Assembly (NCBI RefSeq): GCF_900116285.1
Contig: NZ_FPAJ01000001.1
Span: forward strand, 992,001-1,056,000
DNA: 64,000 nt
Direction of reading: 5' to 3'
From: Sulfitobacter marinus
Lineage (GTDB): Bacteria > Pseudomonadota > Alphaproteobacteria > Rhodobacterales > Rhodobacteraceae
The notes beneath the pieces were generated by a model. It did not search any database and had not been told where the DNA came from. It worked only from the letters and a program-made list of their open reading frames with translations. The stretch's first letter is position 1. Each line of letters starts with the position of its first letter. This document shows positions 34,078 through 43,247 of this stretch, piece by piece. Position numbers and translations under genes: made by a program.

Positions 34078-35009
34078 GCGAGGCATCCTTCATATGCGGC
34101 GCGGTTCGACCACAGCGCATCCGCCTTGGCTTGGGCCTGCGCCAATGTTGCGTCGGGGTCGAGGGTCCACAGGGCAAGTGCCGCAGTGCCTGTTACCGTC
34201 GCTTGGGCGAATGCATCACGCGTTTCGCCCTGCCAAAGCGCCATGGGATCAACCGTCGCATCCTCTTCGTGCAAACGGCGGGTTTCCAACAGCAGCGCGG
34301 GCGCTTTGTGCTGGATATGCTGCCCCGAACGCAGGCCGAAACAGACAATATCCTTGGAGGGATGCCGCTCGAATTCTCCGCCGCCGCCCTTGATAATGCT
34401 CAGGGTTTGCTGCCCCAACATCTCGGCCGCCTGTGCCTGAAGGCTGCGGTATGAGGGATGAAATACGCCCTGAACAGTGGCTGTTGCACGGGACGGATTC
34501 CACATCCGCAACACCGTATTAATGCAAGAGCGCAAACCCAGATCAGCCCGTAAACCCAGCAAGGCAAAGGCTTCGGGGCACAGATCAGTCAGTGGATCAT
34601 AGCAAACCTGCGGCCCGGCCAGCATGCGCATGTCTTGCGGGGTCATCGTGACATTTTGAAACGCGTTATGCCCGTGCATTGAAACCCGCACGCCGCTTTG
34701 TGCCACCAGACGCGCCGCAAGCAGGTATAGCGGCGCGCCACGGCTACGACCCGCGGCATAGCTGGGCCAATCCAGATCGGCAGCAGGCAGCACCCCCGAA
34801 ACATGTGCCCGCAAAGCCGCCGTAAAACCGGCAATTTCTTGTGGCTCCTCCCCCCGCAAGCGCAGCACCATAAGAAGACCACCCACTGCCTCGGGTGCCG
34901 CACGTCCCTCAAGGATCACGCTCATCGCTTCCTGAGCCTCAGCCAGCGTCAGGGCGCGGGCGCGACCCTTGCCTTGTGCGACGATTCTGACAAAGGAGGC
35001 GAGGGTCAT
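34074..35009 (-). CDS. Anthranilate phosphoribosyltransferase-like protein (YbiB/TrpD2 type)
   Basis: The 311-residue protein has the N-terminal helical and C-terminal alpha/beta layout of glycosyltransferase family 3 (EAQEAMSVILEGRAAPEAVG; MHGHNAFQNVTMTPQDM; SIIKGGGGEFERHPSKD). Some active-site residues differ from TrpD, as in the YbiB branch, which in E. coli was reported to bind nucleic acid. It lies between nasA and cysG and overlaps both by four bases. Homologues recur in nas operons of related bacteria as I recall, so a role in nitrate assimilation or cofactor handling is inferred but not known. Confidence 0.8.
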   Translation of the reverse strand: MTLASFVRIVAQGKGRARALTLAEAQEAMSVILEGRAAPEAVGGLLMVLRLRGEEPQEIAGFTAALRAHVSGVLPAADLDWPSYAAGRSRGAPLYLLAARLVAQSGVRVSMHGHNAFQNVTMTPQDMRMLAGPQVCYDPLTDLCPEAFALLGLRADLGLRSCINTVLRMWNPSRATATVQGVFHPSYRSLQAQAAEMLGQQTLSIIKGGGGEFERHPSKDIVCFGLRSGQHIQHKAPALLLETRRLHEEDATVDPMALWQGETRDAFAQATVTGTAALALWTLDPDATLAQAQAKADALWSNRAAYEGCLA

Positions 35010-37582
35010 TCTGCGGCCACCGGAACTGTGTTTTGTTCAATAATATCAGCTAACTCAGGTTTGCACGAGCCACAATTCGTGCCTGCGCATGTGATCTCTC
35101 CCAGGGCCTGAACCGAAAATGCACCAGCGGTTACCGCCGCCTGCAAAGTGTTGCGTCCCACGTTGAAACACGCACAGACAACAACACCCGGATCGGGTTG
35201 ATCTTGGCGCATCCGTCCGGCCAACGCCTCAAGCGGCGGCGTGACTGTCCCTACATGTGAAATCGCGGCGGAACGTGACAGGATCACCGGTGTCCGGGCG
35301 GCAAAGAACACGGCCTGTATCACGCCCTCGCGGTGCAGCGCGACACGGATGGTCCCATCCGCGCGGTCTTCAAAAACAGATGTTTCCGCGTTGGATAAAC
35401 CTATCATGCCGCCCAGCATTTCGGTCCAGCTGTCTGGGGCCTCACTGCCTGCCATTTCGACCTGCCAGCCAGTCGCCGTCCGCGCAATCGCGGCATAGGG
35501 TGTATGGGCCTCGGGCTGATGCAAACACGCCAGAAACCCGTACCATTCTGCCTTAAACGGTTGAACAGACACATCCCCCCGCTTTAACGCAGGTTGGCCG
35601 GAAAACGGGTCGGTCACGGGTGCCACAAGGGCATTGACCGTCGCCCCCCGCGCCGTCTGGCGGGTCCAATGCATGGGGGCAAAAAGCTGCCCCGATGCGA
35701 CGCGATCGGTGACCAGCGCCCGCAGAATATTGCGGCCTTGCACGTTGTGCACCTCGACCAGATCACCATGGGCGATGCCGATCTCTGCGGCATCAACGGG
35801 ATGTATCTCAAGATACGGCTCTGCCAAATGCGCGCCCAGTTTTGGCGATTTTCCGGTGCGCGTCATCGTGTGCCACTGGTCGCGGTTACGGCCCGTGTTC
35901 AGGGTCAGACCCGTTTGCTGCGCCACAGGTGCCTGCACAGGCAACATCCGCGCCTTGCCATCCGCGTGGTAAAACCGCCCGTCGGCAAAGAACCGTACAT
36001 CGTTGCGTGGCCATTGGGTCGGGACCAGCTTTGCATAATCGGCATCGGCGAAAATGCTCAGGTCCAGATCACGGGCAAAGGGGCGTGTGGCAGCGTCCAG
36101 CACGATGTATTCGGCAAAGATATCTGCGGGGCTGTCATAGGCAAAGGCGTCGGCGAACCCCATGCGCGCGGCCACATCGCTGATGATACGCCAATCGGGG
36201 CGCGCTTCGGCTGGTGCGGACAGAAAGGCGCGTTGTCGCGAAATCCGCCGCTCTGAGTTGGTGACCGTACCGTCCTTTTCGCCCCATCCCGTCGCGGGCA
36301 GCAGCACATCGGCCAAATCGCCGGTATCCGTCCGCGCCATAATGTCCGAGACGGCCACAAAGGGTACGTTCTTGATCGCCTGCGCGACATTCTCGGCGTT
36401 CGGCATTGAGACCGCAGGATTGGTGGACATCACCCACAGTGCCTTGATCTTGCCAGCCGCACAGGCGTCAAACAGATCGACGGCCTTAAAACCGGCCTGC
36501 GTGCAAATCGTCGGGCTGTTCCAGAAGGTTTGCACGGTGTCGCGGTGGTCTGCGTTTTCAATATCAAGGTGATTTGCCAGCATATTCGAAAGACCACCGA
36601 CCTCGCGGCCGCCCATGGCATTGGGTTGGCCGGTGACCGAAAACGGGCCGCACCCCGGCTTGCCAATACGCCCTGTCGCCAGATGGCAATTCAGGATCGC
36701 GTTGACCTTATCGGTGCCGCATTGTGACTGGTTCACGCCTTGGGAATAGACGGTCATGACCTTTTTCGTGCCCGCCCATAGCGCGAAAAACTGCGTGATG
36801 TCTTCGGGGGCAGCGCCTGATTGCAGCGGGTCACTGGCCCTCGCCGCCGCCAGCGTTGCCTCACACCCGCCCACATGCGCGGTGACATATGCCATATCAA
36901 GCTGGCCGTGGTCCGCCAGATACGTCAGCAAACCGTTGAACAGGGCCACATCACCATCCGGTGCCACGCGCAGGTGCAGATCGGCCAGATCACAGGTGGC
37001 CGTTCTGCGCGGATCAATGTTGACGACGCGCATATTGGGCCGGGCTTGCTTGGCCGCGACGATGCGCTGGTACAGCACCGGATGGCACCATGCGAGGTTG
37101 GACCCGACCAGCACGATCAAATCAGCCTCTTCCAGATCAGCATAAGTGCCCGGCACGGTATCAGTGCCAAAAGCCCGTTTATGCCCTGCCACGGATGACG
37201 CCATACACAGGCGCGAATTGGTGTCGATATTGGCCGACCCAATAAAGCCTTTCATCAGCTTGTTGGCGACATAGTAATCTTCGGTCAGCAACTGACCCGA
37301 CACATAAAACGCGACGCTGTCAGGGCCGTGGTCGCGGATCGCGTCGCTGAACTTGGTCGCGACCTGATCAAGCGCGCTATCCCACGTAGCCCGCTGCCCC
37401 CCGATTTGCGGATGCAACAGGCGGCCGTCCAGATCAATGGTTTCGCCCAGCGCCGAGCCTTTGGAACACAGGCGGCCAAAGTTTGCAGGATGGTCCGGGT
37501 CGCCCTTGATGGTGCCATCGGCTCCGGCCAGCACACCACATCCGACGCCACAATAGGGACAGGTGGTGCGTGTCAGGCTCAT
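35006..37582 (-). CDS. nasA: Assimilatory nitrate reductase, catalytic subunit NasA
   Basis: The 858-residue cytoplasmic molybdoenzyme reduces nitrate to nitrite. The N-terminus holds the [4Fe-4S] motif TCPYCGVGCG with a fourth Cys in RLCSKGSALG. The molybdopterin guanine dinucleotide domains fill most of the chain (GTDTVPGTYADLEEADLIVL; VYSQGVNQSQCGTDKVN), and the C-terminus carries a BFD-like [2Fe-2S] site (VVCACFNVGRN, CAGTNCGSCKPEL). It overlaps nirD and the YbiB-like gene by four bases. The electron donor is probably NAD(P)H by way of NirB/NirD-type partners or a separate NasB, which is not encoded here. Confidence 0.96.
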   Translation of the reverse strand: MSLTRTTCPYCGVGCGVLAGADGTIKGDPDHPANFGRLCSKGSALGETIDLDGRLLHPQIGGQRATWDSALDQVATKFSDAIRDHGPDSVAFYVSGQLLTEDYYVANKLMKGFIGSANIDTNSRLCMASSVAGHKRAFGTDTVPGTYADLEEADLIVLVGSNLAWCHPVLYQRIVAAKQARPNMRVVNIDPRRTATCDLADLHLRVAPDGDVALFNGLLTYLADHGQLDMAYVTAHVGGCEATLAAARASDPLQSGAAPEDITQFFALWAGTKKVMTVYSQGVNQSQCGTDKVNAILNCHLATGRIGKPGCGPFSVTGQPNAMGGREVGGLSNMLANHLDIENADHRDTVQTFWNSPTICTQAGFKAVDLFDACAAGKIKALWVMSTNPAVSMPNAENVAQAIKNVPFVAVSDIMARTDTGDLADVLLPATGWGEKDGTVTNSERRISRQRAFLSAPAEARPDWRIISDVAARMGFADAFAYDSPADIFAEYIVLDAATRPFARDLDLSIFADADYAKLVPTQWPRNDVRFFADGRFYHADGKARMLPVQAPVAQQTGLTLNTGRNRDQWHTMTRTGKSPKLGAHLAEPYLEIHPVDAAEIGIAHGDLVEVHNVQGRNILRALVTDRVASGQLFAPMHWTRQTARGATVNALVAPVTDPFSGQPALKRGDVSVQPFKAEWYGFLACLHQPEAHTPYAAIARTATGWQVEMAGSEAPDSWTEMLGGMIGLSNAETSVFEDRADGTIRVALHREGVIQAVFFAARTPVILSRSAAISHVGTVTPPLEALAGRMRQDQPDPGVVVCACFNVGRNTLQAAVTAGAFSVQALGEITCAGTNCGSCKPELADIIEQNTVPVAAE

Positions 37583-37914
37583 GCGGCAGACCGTGCGGCC
37601 AGAAATGCGGCATCAAGCTCGATCCGCCCGCCCGCGACGCGTGCGGGATAGGTACCCACCTGCCCTTCATCCGCGCCCTGCGCCAAGCCGGTTTCCAGCG
37701 AAAACACCCAATTGTGCAGCGGACATGTGACGGACGCCCCATGCACAATGCCTTCGGCCAAGGGGCCGCCCTTGTGCGGGCAACTGTTATTCAGCGCAAA
37801 GACCTCATCGCTGGCGGTGCGGAACACGGCGACACAGCCCTGCGCAGTTTTTACCACCCGTGCGCCGCGCTTTGGAATATCCTCTAGGGCAGCAATGTCG
37901 ATCCACTTGCTCAT
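37579..37914 (-). CDS. nirD: Nitrite reductase small subunit NirD
   Basis: The 111-residue Rieske-type subunit carries the [2Fe-2S] ligands CPHKGG and CPLHNW. It works with NirB to reduce nitrite to ammonium with NADH. The overlap with nirB and nasA by four bases each places it in one translational chain. Normal length for the family. Confidence 0.95.
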   Translation of the reverse strand: MSKWIDIAALEDIPKRGARVVKTAQGCVAVFRTASDEVFALNNSCPHKGGPLAEGIVHGASVTCPLHNWVFSLETGLAQGADEGQVGTYPARVAGGRIELDAAFLAARSAA

Positions 37915-40349
37915 TCCGCCGCCTCCAGATCAAAGCGCGCCAACGGCTGATAGCTTGCCGCCTTGTCTTTGGCATGGGCCGCCCACGGGTCATGACGATA
38001 GATACTTTGGCTTAACTCGAACCGTTTGACCAATGCCGCGCGCCCGTCCAGATCGTCCTGGATACGCTCTTTGATCCAGTCCAGCCCCACCTTGGCCATC
38101 CATTTATATATACGGTCCAGATACTTGGCGTTTTCACGATAGAGCTGGGTAACGGCCTTGATCACCGCGATGGCCTCGTCCTCGGTCGCGACCTGCATCA
38201 GCAATTCGGTCTCTTTGACATCCATACCAGCCGCACCGCCGATGCTGATCTGAAAGCCGCTGTCGACACAGATGATGCCAATATCCTTGCACGTCGCCTC
38301 GGCGCAGTTGCGCGGGCAGCCCGACACGCCAAGTTTCAATTTATGCGGTGTCCACGCGCCGTGCAGGGTCTTTTCCAGCTTGATGCCAAGGCCGGTGCTG
38401 TCTTGGGTGCCAAAGCGGCAATGATCCGTGCCTACGCAGGTCTTAACGGTACGCAGCCCTTTGGAGTAAGCGTATCCCGACACCATTCCGGCAGCATTCA
38501 GATCGGCCCAGATTGCCGGCAGATCCTCGCCTTTAACCCCCAGCAGATCGATCCGTTGCCCGCCGGTCACCTTGACCGTGGGCACCATATATTTATCCGC
38601 TGCATCGGCAATCGCGCGCAGTTCGTCCGGTGTGGTGATCCCGCCCCACATACGCGGTACGACACTGAACGTACCATCCTTTTGGATGTTGGCGTGTTTG
38701 CGTTCGTTGATGAAACGGCTTTGCGGATCATCGGCGTAGTCCAGCGGCCAATCGGCCAGCAAATAGAAGTTAAGCGCAGGACGGCACACATGGCAGCCGC
38801 AGGAGGTCTTCCAGCCGCATTCCTGCCAGACCGCAGGCATTGAGGTCAGGCGCTGCGATTTGATCATGCGGCGCACGTCCTCGTGGGTCATGTCGGTGCA
38901 GGCACAGATCGACGCAGCGGCGGGCAGTACAAAATCATCCCCCAGCGTGACGGCCAAAACCTGTTCGACCAACCCCGTGCAGGTGCCACAGGATGCCGAT
39001 GCTTTGGTGGTCGCCTTTATCGCCGCCAGATCGCCCGCGCCTGCGGCAATCGCGTCTTCGATCTGACCTTTACAAATGCCGTTGCAACCACAGATTTCCG
39101 CATCACGCGGTAAGGCTGCAACGGCTGCGAGCGGGTCCAGCTGGGTTCCCCCCTGATAAGCCGGGCCAAAGATCAGCGTATCGCGCATGTCGCTGATATC
39201 GGTCTTGTCGCGGATCAGGCCGAAAAACCAGTTGCTGTCGGCGGTATCGCCATACATCACCGCCCCGATGACGATGTTATTTTCGATGACCAACCGACGG
39301 TAGACCCCGCGGGCGGGATCACGGAACACAATATCTTCGCGCCCTTCCCCATCGGCAAAATCACCCGCCGAGAACAGATCACACCCCGTCACCTTGAGCT
39401 TGGTCGACAGTTCTTTTTGCGCGAATGCTGCATGGGTGCCCAGCAGGGTTTGGGCGGCGACCTTGGCCTGATCATACAAGGGGGCCACCAGACCAAAGAT
39501 CGCGCCGTCATGTTCGACGCATTCACCGACCGCAAGAATATCAGGGTCTGATGTCAGCATCTGGTCGTCCACGTGAATACCGCGCCCCACGGCCAACCCG
39601 GCCTCGGACGCCAATGCCACATTGGGCCGGATACCCACGGCCATAACCAGCAGATCACAAGGCAATTCGGTCCCGTCATCCAGCAGCAAAGCGCGAACGT
39701 GACCGTCTGTGCCCAGTATTTCCTTTGAGTTGGCCGAACATTTGATGGTGATGCCTTTATCAACCAGGGCTTTGCGCAGCAGATATCCCGCCGCTTCGTC
39801 CAGCTGACGCTCCATCAGGTGGCCCATGATATGCACCACAGTCACATCAACACCGCGCGCGGCCATGCCAGCCGCCGCCTCAAGCCCCAGCAGACCACCA
39901 CCGATGACAACGCATGTGTTGTCCGGTCCTAGGGACATCATCCGTTCGGTGTCCTCAAGATCGCGGTAGGCAATCACGCCTTCCAGATCATGACCGGGCA
40001 GCGGGATGATAAAGGGGGTGGACCCGGTGCCAAACATCAGCTTGTCATAGGGCAGCACATCGCCATTCTGCGCCGTCACCGTTTTGGCGGCACGGTCGAT
40101 GTTGGCAATCTTTTCGCCAAAACGGCAGGTTACGTTGTTATCGCTGTACCACTGCGCGCTATGGGTCTCGATCTCAGCATAGGTTTTATCGCCCGCCAAT
40201 ACAGGCGATAGCATGATGCGGTTATAGTTGCCGCGCGGTTCGGCGTTGAACAGCGTCACCTCATAGGCGTCCGGCGCGGTTTCCAGCAAGGTTTCAAGCG
40301 CGCGTCCGGTGGCCATCCCCGCCCCGATAATAATCAGCTTCTGTTTCAT
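37911..40349 (-). CDS. nirB: NADH-dependent nitrite reductase large subunit NirB
   Basis: The 812-residue enzyme reduces nitrite to ammonium using FAD, [2Fe-2S], [4Fe-4S] and siroheme. It has an FAD/NAD domain (KLIIIGAGMATGRALETLLE; VVIGGGLLGLEAAAGMA), two BFD-type clusters (CGCNGICKGQ, CACTD with CGCHVC), a ferredoxin-like half-domain and the siroheme Cys set in TCVGTDHCRFG and SGCPRNCAEATC. The frame opens at 40412, but GGAG seven bases before the ATG at 40349 and the family's N-terminus fix the start. It begins four bases after the nrtCD stop. Confidence 0.95.
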   Translation of the reverse strand: MKQKLIIIGAGMATGRALETLLETAPDAYEVTLFNAEPRGNYNRIMLSPVLAGDKTYAEIETHSAQWYSDNNVTCRFGEKIANIDRAAKTVTAQNGDVLPYDKLMFGTGSTPFIIPLPGHDLEGVIAYRDLEDTERMMSLGPDNTCVVIGGGLLGLEAAAGMAARGVDVTVVHIMGHLMERQLDEAAGYLLRKALVDKGITIKCSANSKEILGTDGHVRALLLDDGTELPCDLLVMAVGIRPNVALASEAGLAVGRGIHVDDQMLTSDPDILAVGECVEHDGAIFGLVAPLYDQAKVAAQTLLGTHAAFAQKELSTKLKVTGCDLFSAGDFADGEGREDIVFRDPARGVYRRLVIENNIVIGAVMYGDTADSNWFFGLIRDKTDISDMRDTLIFGPAYQGGTQLDPLAAVAALPRDAEICGCNGICKGQIEDAIAAGAGDLAAIKATTKASASCGTCTGLVEQVLAVTLGDDFVLPAAASICACTDMTHEDVRRMIKSQRLTSMPAVWQECGWKTSCGCHVCRPALNFYLLADWPLDYADDPQSRFINERKHANIQKDGTFSVVPRMWGGITTPDELRAIADAADKYMVPTVKVTGGQRIDLLGVKGEDLPAIWADLNAAGMVSGYAYSKGLRTVKTCVGTDHCRFGTQDSTGLGIKLEKTLHGAWTPHKLKLGVSGCPRNCAEATCKDIGIICVDSGFQISIGGAAGMDVKETELLMQVATEDEAIAVIKAVTQLYRENAKYLDRIYKWMAKVGLDWIKERIQDDLDGRAALVKRFELSQSIYRHDPWAAHAKDKAASYQPLARFDLEAAE

Positions 40350-40353
40350 ATCA

Positions 40354-42042
40354 TCACTCCGCTGCGATGGGTTTTGGGGATGCGGCTTTGGCATTTTTCG
40401 AGGTGTTGCCATGCTCGTATTCCTCTAGGAAATCGAGCACCTCCTGCCGGTAGGTGTAGTAATCGGGATGCTCTAGCAGCGCTTTGCGCGTGCGTGGACG
40501 GGGCAGTTTCACATCCGTGATCTTGCCTATCGTCGCTTGTGGCCCGTTGGTCATCATGACGACGCGGTCTGCCAGCAAGATCGCCTCATCCACATCATGT
40601 GTGACGCAAACGGCGGTGACCTTGGTGCGCGACCAGACCTCCATAAGAACTTCCTGAAGCTCCCAGCGGGTCAGGCTGTCGAGCATGCCAAAAGGTTCAT
40701 CCAGCAGCAGCAGCTTGGGCGAAAGCGCAAAGGCCCGCGCGATGCCGACCCGCTGTTTCATACCGTTCGAAAGGGACGCTGCATCCTTGTCCATGCTGTC
40801 GGCCAGACCGACGCGTTCAAGGTAGTATTCGATCACGTCCTGCCGCTCTGCCTGAGAGGCTTTGGGATAGACCTTGTCCACACCGATGGCGACGTTTTCC
40901 TTGGCCGTGAGCCATGGGAAAAGGTTGGGCGATTGGAACACAACAGCGCGTTCGGGGTCTGCGCCCTCCACGTTCCAGCCGTCCAGCCGGATCGCCCCCT
41001 TGGAAATCGGATTAAGCCCTGCCGCCATGGTCAGCACCGTGGATTTACCGCAGCCCGAGTGCCCGATGAGCGAGATGAACTCCCCCTTGTTGACCTTGAG
41101 ATCGAAATTCTCGACCACCGTCAGCGGCCCTTTGGGCGTTGGATAGACTTTGTGCAGTTGTGAGAAATTCAGATACCGCTCTTCTATGGGGCTGTGCTGT
41201 GCTGCGGTCACCGCACGTGGCACTGCGTGGATGGGCGTGACCCCCGGCAGGGTCTTGGTCTCTTCGACCTTCGCCTCGATCCCCACATCCATCAGGTATT
41301 TCGTGACACTGGCCCGCAGCGCCTTGAATGTATCGTCGTTGTTCATGGCCATCCGGTCACGGGGGCGCGGGATGTTCACCTCAATCAGGTCGGCCAGCGT
41401 GCCGTCAGGGTTCAGCGGCACGATGCGGTCGGCCAGCAAGATCGCCTCGTCCACATCATTGGTAATCAGGATGCAGGTCTTTTTATCCTGCTCCCAAATA
41501 TCAAGGATCTCGTCCGCAAGATTGGCCCGCGTTAGCGCATCCAGCGCCGACAACGGCTCGTCCAGCAGCAGCATTTCGGGGTTCATCGCCAGCGCACGGG
41601 CCACAGCGACCCGTTGGCGCATCCCGCCCGACAATTCCGCCGGCCGCCGCGCCGTGGCATGGGACAGACCCACCATGCTTACGTAGTGGTCGATCTTCTC
41701 TTGCCGTGCAGATTTAGAAAGCTTGGGGAACACAGCATCGACCGCGAGCCCCACATTGCCGCCCACTGTCAACCACGGCATCAAGGAATAGCTTTGAAAG
41801 ATCAGGCCACGTTCCGGCCCCGGCTCTGTGATCGGCGCACCTTTGAAGGTCAGGCTGCCGCTATCAGGTGTCTCAAGCCCCGCGATCAGGTTCATCAGCG
41901 TGGATTTACCCGTGCCGGAAAACCCGAGGATCGCAAGGAATTCGCCCTCTTTAACCTCGAGGTTGATGTTTTTAAGAACCTCGGCGCGGTGGGTGCCGAC
42001 GCCGAAACCCTTGTTCACATTTTTGATGGACAGAATGCTCAT
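40354..42042 (-). CDS. nrtCD: Nitrate ABC transporter ATPase, fused NrtC-NrtD type
   Basis: The 562-residue chain carries two complete ATPase domains in tandem. The first (1-255) has Walker A GFSGTGKST, signature LSGGMRQRVA and Walker B LLLDEPLSALD; the second (about 300-545) has GHSGCGKST, a degenerate signature LSNGMKQRVG and LLLDEPFGMLD. A linker of about 45 residues joins them. In cyanobacteria NrtC and NrtD are two genes and NrtC has an extra C-terminal nitrate-binding domain, absent here. The chain would supply both ATPase halves to the NrtB permease. It is followed by nirB after four bases. Confidence 0.92.
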   Translation of the reverse strand: MSILSIKNVNKGFGVGTHRAEVLKNINLEVKEGEFLAILGFSGTGKSTLMNLIAGLETPDSGSLTFKGAPITEPGPERGLIFQSYSLMPWLTVGGNVGLAVDAVFPKLSKSARQEKIDHYVSMVGLSHATARRPAELSGGMRQRVAVARALAMNPEMLLLDEPLSALDALTRANLADEILDIWEQDKKTCILITNDVDEAILLADRIVPLNPDGTLADLIEVNIPRPRDRMAMNNDDTFKALRASVTKYLMDVGIEAKVEETKTLPGVTPIHAVPRAVTAAQHSPIEERYLNFSQLHKVYPTPKGPLTVVENFDLKVNKGEFISLIGHSGCGKSTVLTMAAGLNPISKGAIRLDGWNVEGADPERAVVFQSPNLFPWLTAKENVAIGVDKVYPKASQAERQDVIEYYLERVGLADSMDKDAASLSNGMKQRVGIARAFALSPKLLLLDEPFGMLDSLTRWELQEVLMEVWSRTKVTAVCVTHDVDEAILLADRVVMMTNGPQATIGKITDVKLPRPRTRKALLEHPDYYTYRQEVLDFLEEYEHGNTSKNAKAASPKPIAAE

Positions 42043-42085
42043 GGTTTTTCCTTTATGCGCTACCGCTTCGCTGCTTGAGCGCGGG

Positions 42086-43174
42086 TCACCGGTTTGCCGA
42101 GAAGGTGAACATGGATTGCAGCGCGTACATCACGCGGTCGAGAAGGAAGCCGATGATCCCGATGGTAAAGACCGCCACCATGATCTTGGCCAGGCTCTGG
42201 CTCGACCCGTTTTGGAATTCATCCCAGACAAATTTGCCAAGGCCGGGGTTCTGCGCCAGCATTTCCGCCGCGATCAGAACCATCCAGCCCACACCAAGGC
42301 TTAGGCGCAGTCCGGTAAAGATCAGCGGCAGCGCCGAGGGCAGCACCAGTTTGGTGATCTTGGTCCATGTATTCATTTTCAGAACCCGCGACACACTGAC
42401 CAGATCTTTGTCGATGCTGGACACGCCAAGGGCCGTATTAATCAGCGTGGGCCACAGCGAACACAGCGTGACCGTGATGGCCGAGATCAGGAAGGATTTG
42501 GAAAACATGCCGTCATTGCTGGCATAGACCGCCGACACGATCATGGTCACAATCGGCAGCCACGCCAGCGGCGAGACCGGTTTGAAAATCTGGATCAGCG
42601 GGTTCAAGGCGGCATTCGCCGTCTGCGACAAACCCGCCGCGATGCCAAGCGGGATGGCGATGATCGACGCAATCAGAAAGCCGAAGAAAACCGTTTTGAT
42701 CGAGGTCCAGATTTGCGCGTAATAGGTGGGCCTGCCAGTATAGACCCGCTGTTTGACGTCATCTGCGCGACCGTCCGCGATCAGCTTTGCGTTCCGCACG
42801 TCCTGACGCTCGTAAAACGCTGCGGCTTTTTCACGTTCGCGGATGGCATCGGCGTTCAGGCTGATGGCTTGCTCCCAGACCTGCACCGGACCCGGCACCG
42901 CCCCAAGCGAGGTTTGTACCTTGGGGGCCAAAGCGCCCCATGCCAGCAGGAAGATCACAATTGCCAGAACAGGAACACCCAGCAAACGCCAGACTTCACC
43001 GATCTGCGCCTTTGGGTTGTCGCCAGCGGCCGCTTTCAGGATCGGCGTAAGCCAGGCCAGCCCTAACACCTGAAACCAGTTGTCAGCCTTGTTGATGCGG
43101 GTGAAAAGGCGGGCGCGCTTGGCCTCTTTGTCCAAGGTGACGGCGGACAATGTATCGGGGTCGGTGACAGACAT
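42086..43174 (-). CDS. nrtB: Nitrate ABC transporter permease NrtB
   Basis: The 362-residue inner-membrane permease has a cytoplasmic N-terminus of about 40 residues and then about six or seven helices, including VWRLLGVPVLAIVIFLLAWG and FFGFLIASIIAIPLGIAAGL, and the binding-protein-transport EAA-like loop near KITKLVLPSALPLIFTGLRL. It imports nitrate with NrtA and the fused ATPase. The N-terminal helix is followed by a stretch rich in charged residues (about 100-150), longer than in sulfonate permeases. It sits 73 bases after nrtA; the gap contains a short hairpin. Confidence 0.92.
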   Translation of the reverse strand: MSVTDPDTLSAVTLDKEAKRARLFTRINKADNWFQVLGLAWLTPILKAAAGDNPKAQIGEVWRLLGVPVLAIVIFLLAWGALAPKVQTSLGAVPGPVQVWEQAISLNADAIREREKAAAFYERQDVRNAKLIADGRADDVKQRVYTGRPTYYAQIWTSIKTVFFGFLIASIIAIPLGIAAGLSQTANAALNPLIQIFKPVSPLAWLPIVTMIVSAVYASNDGMFSKSFLISAITVTLCSLWPTLINTALGVSSIDKDLVSVSRVLKMNTWTKITKLVLPSALPLIFTGLRLSLGVGWMVLIAAEMLAQNPGLGKFVWDEFQNGSSQSLAKIMVAVFTIGIIGFLLDRVMYALQSMFTFSANR

Positions 43175-43216
43175 GGGGTGTATCCTGTGTTCTGGGCAAA
43201 CATGGGGGGTGCCCCG

Positions 43217-43232
43217 CGCGGTAAATGCCGCG
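43217..43232 (-). promoter_or_regulatory. Intercistronic hairpin between nrtA and nrtB
   Basis: CGCGG-N6-CCGCG forms a perfect five-base-pair stem 15 bases after the nrtA stop codon, followed by no U-run. It is smaller than the one after smoE but occupies the same place behind a binding-protein gene, where it could stabilise the nrtA message. Confidence 0.5.
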
Positions 43233-43247
43233 AAGGGCGCGCAGGGC

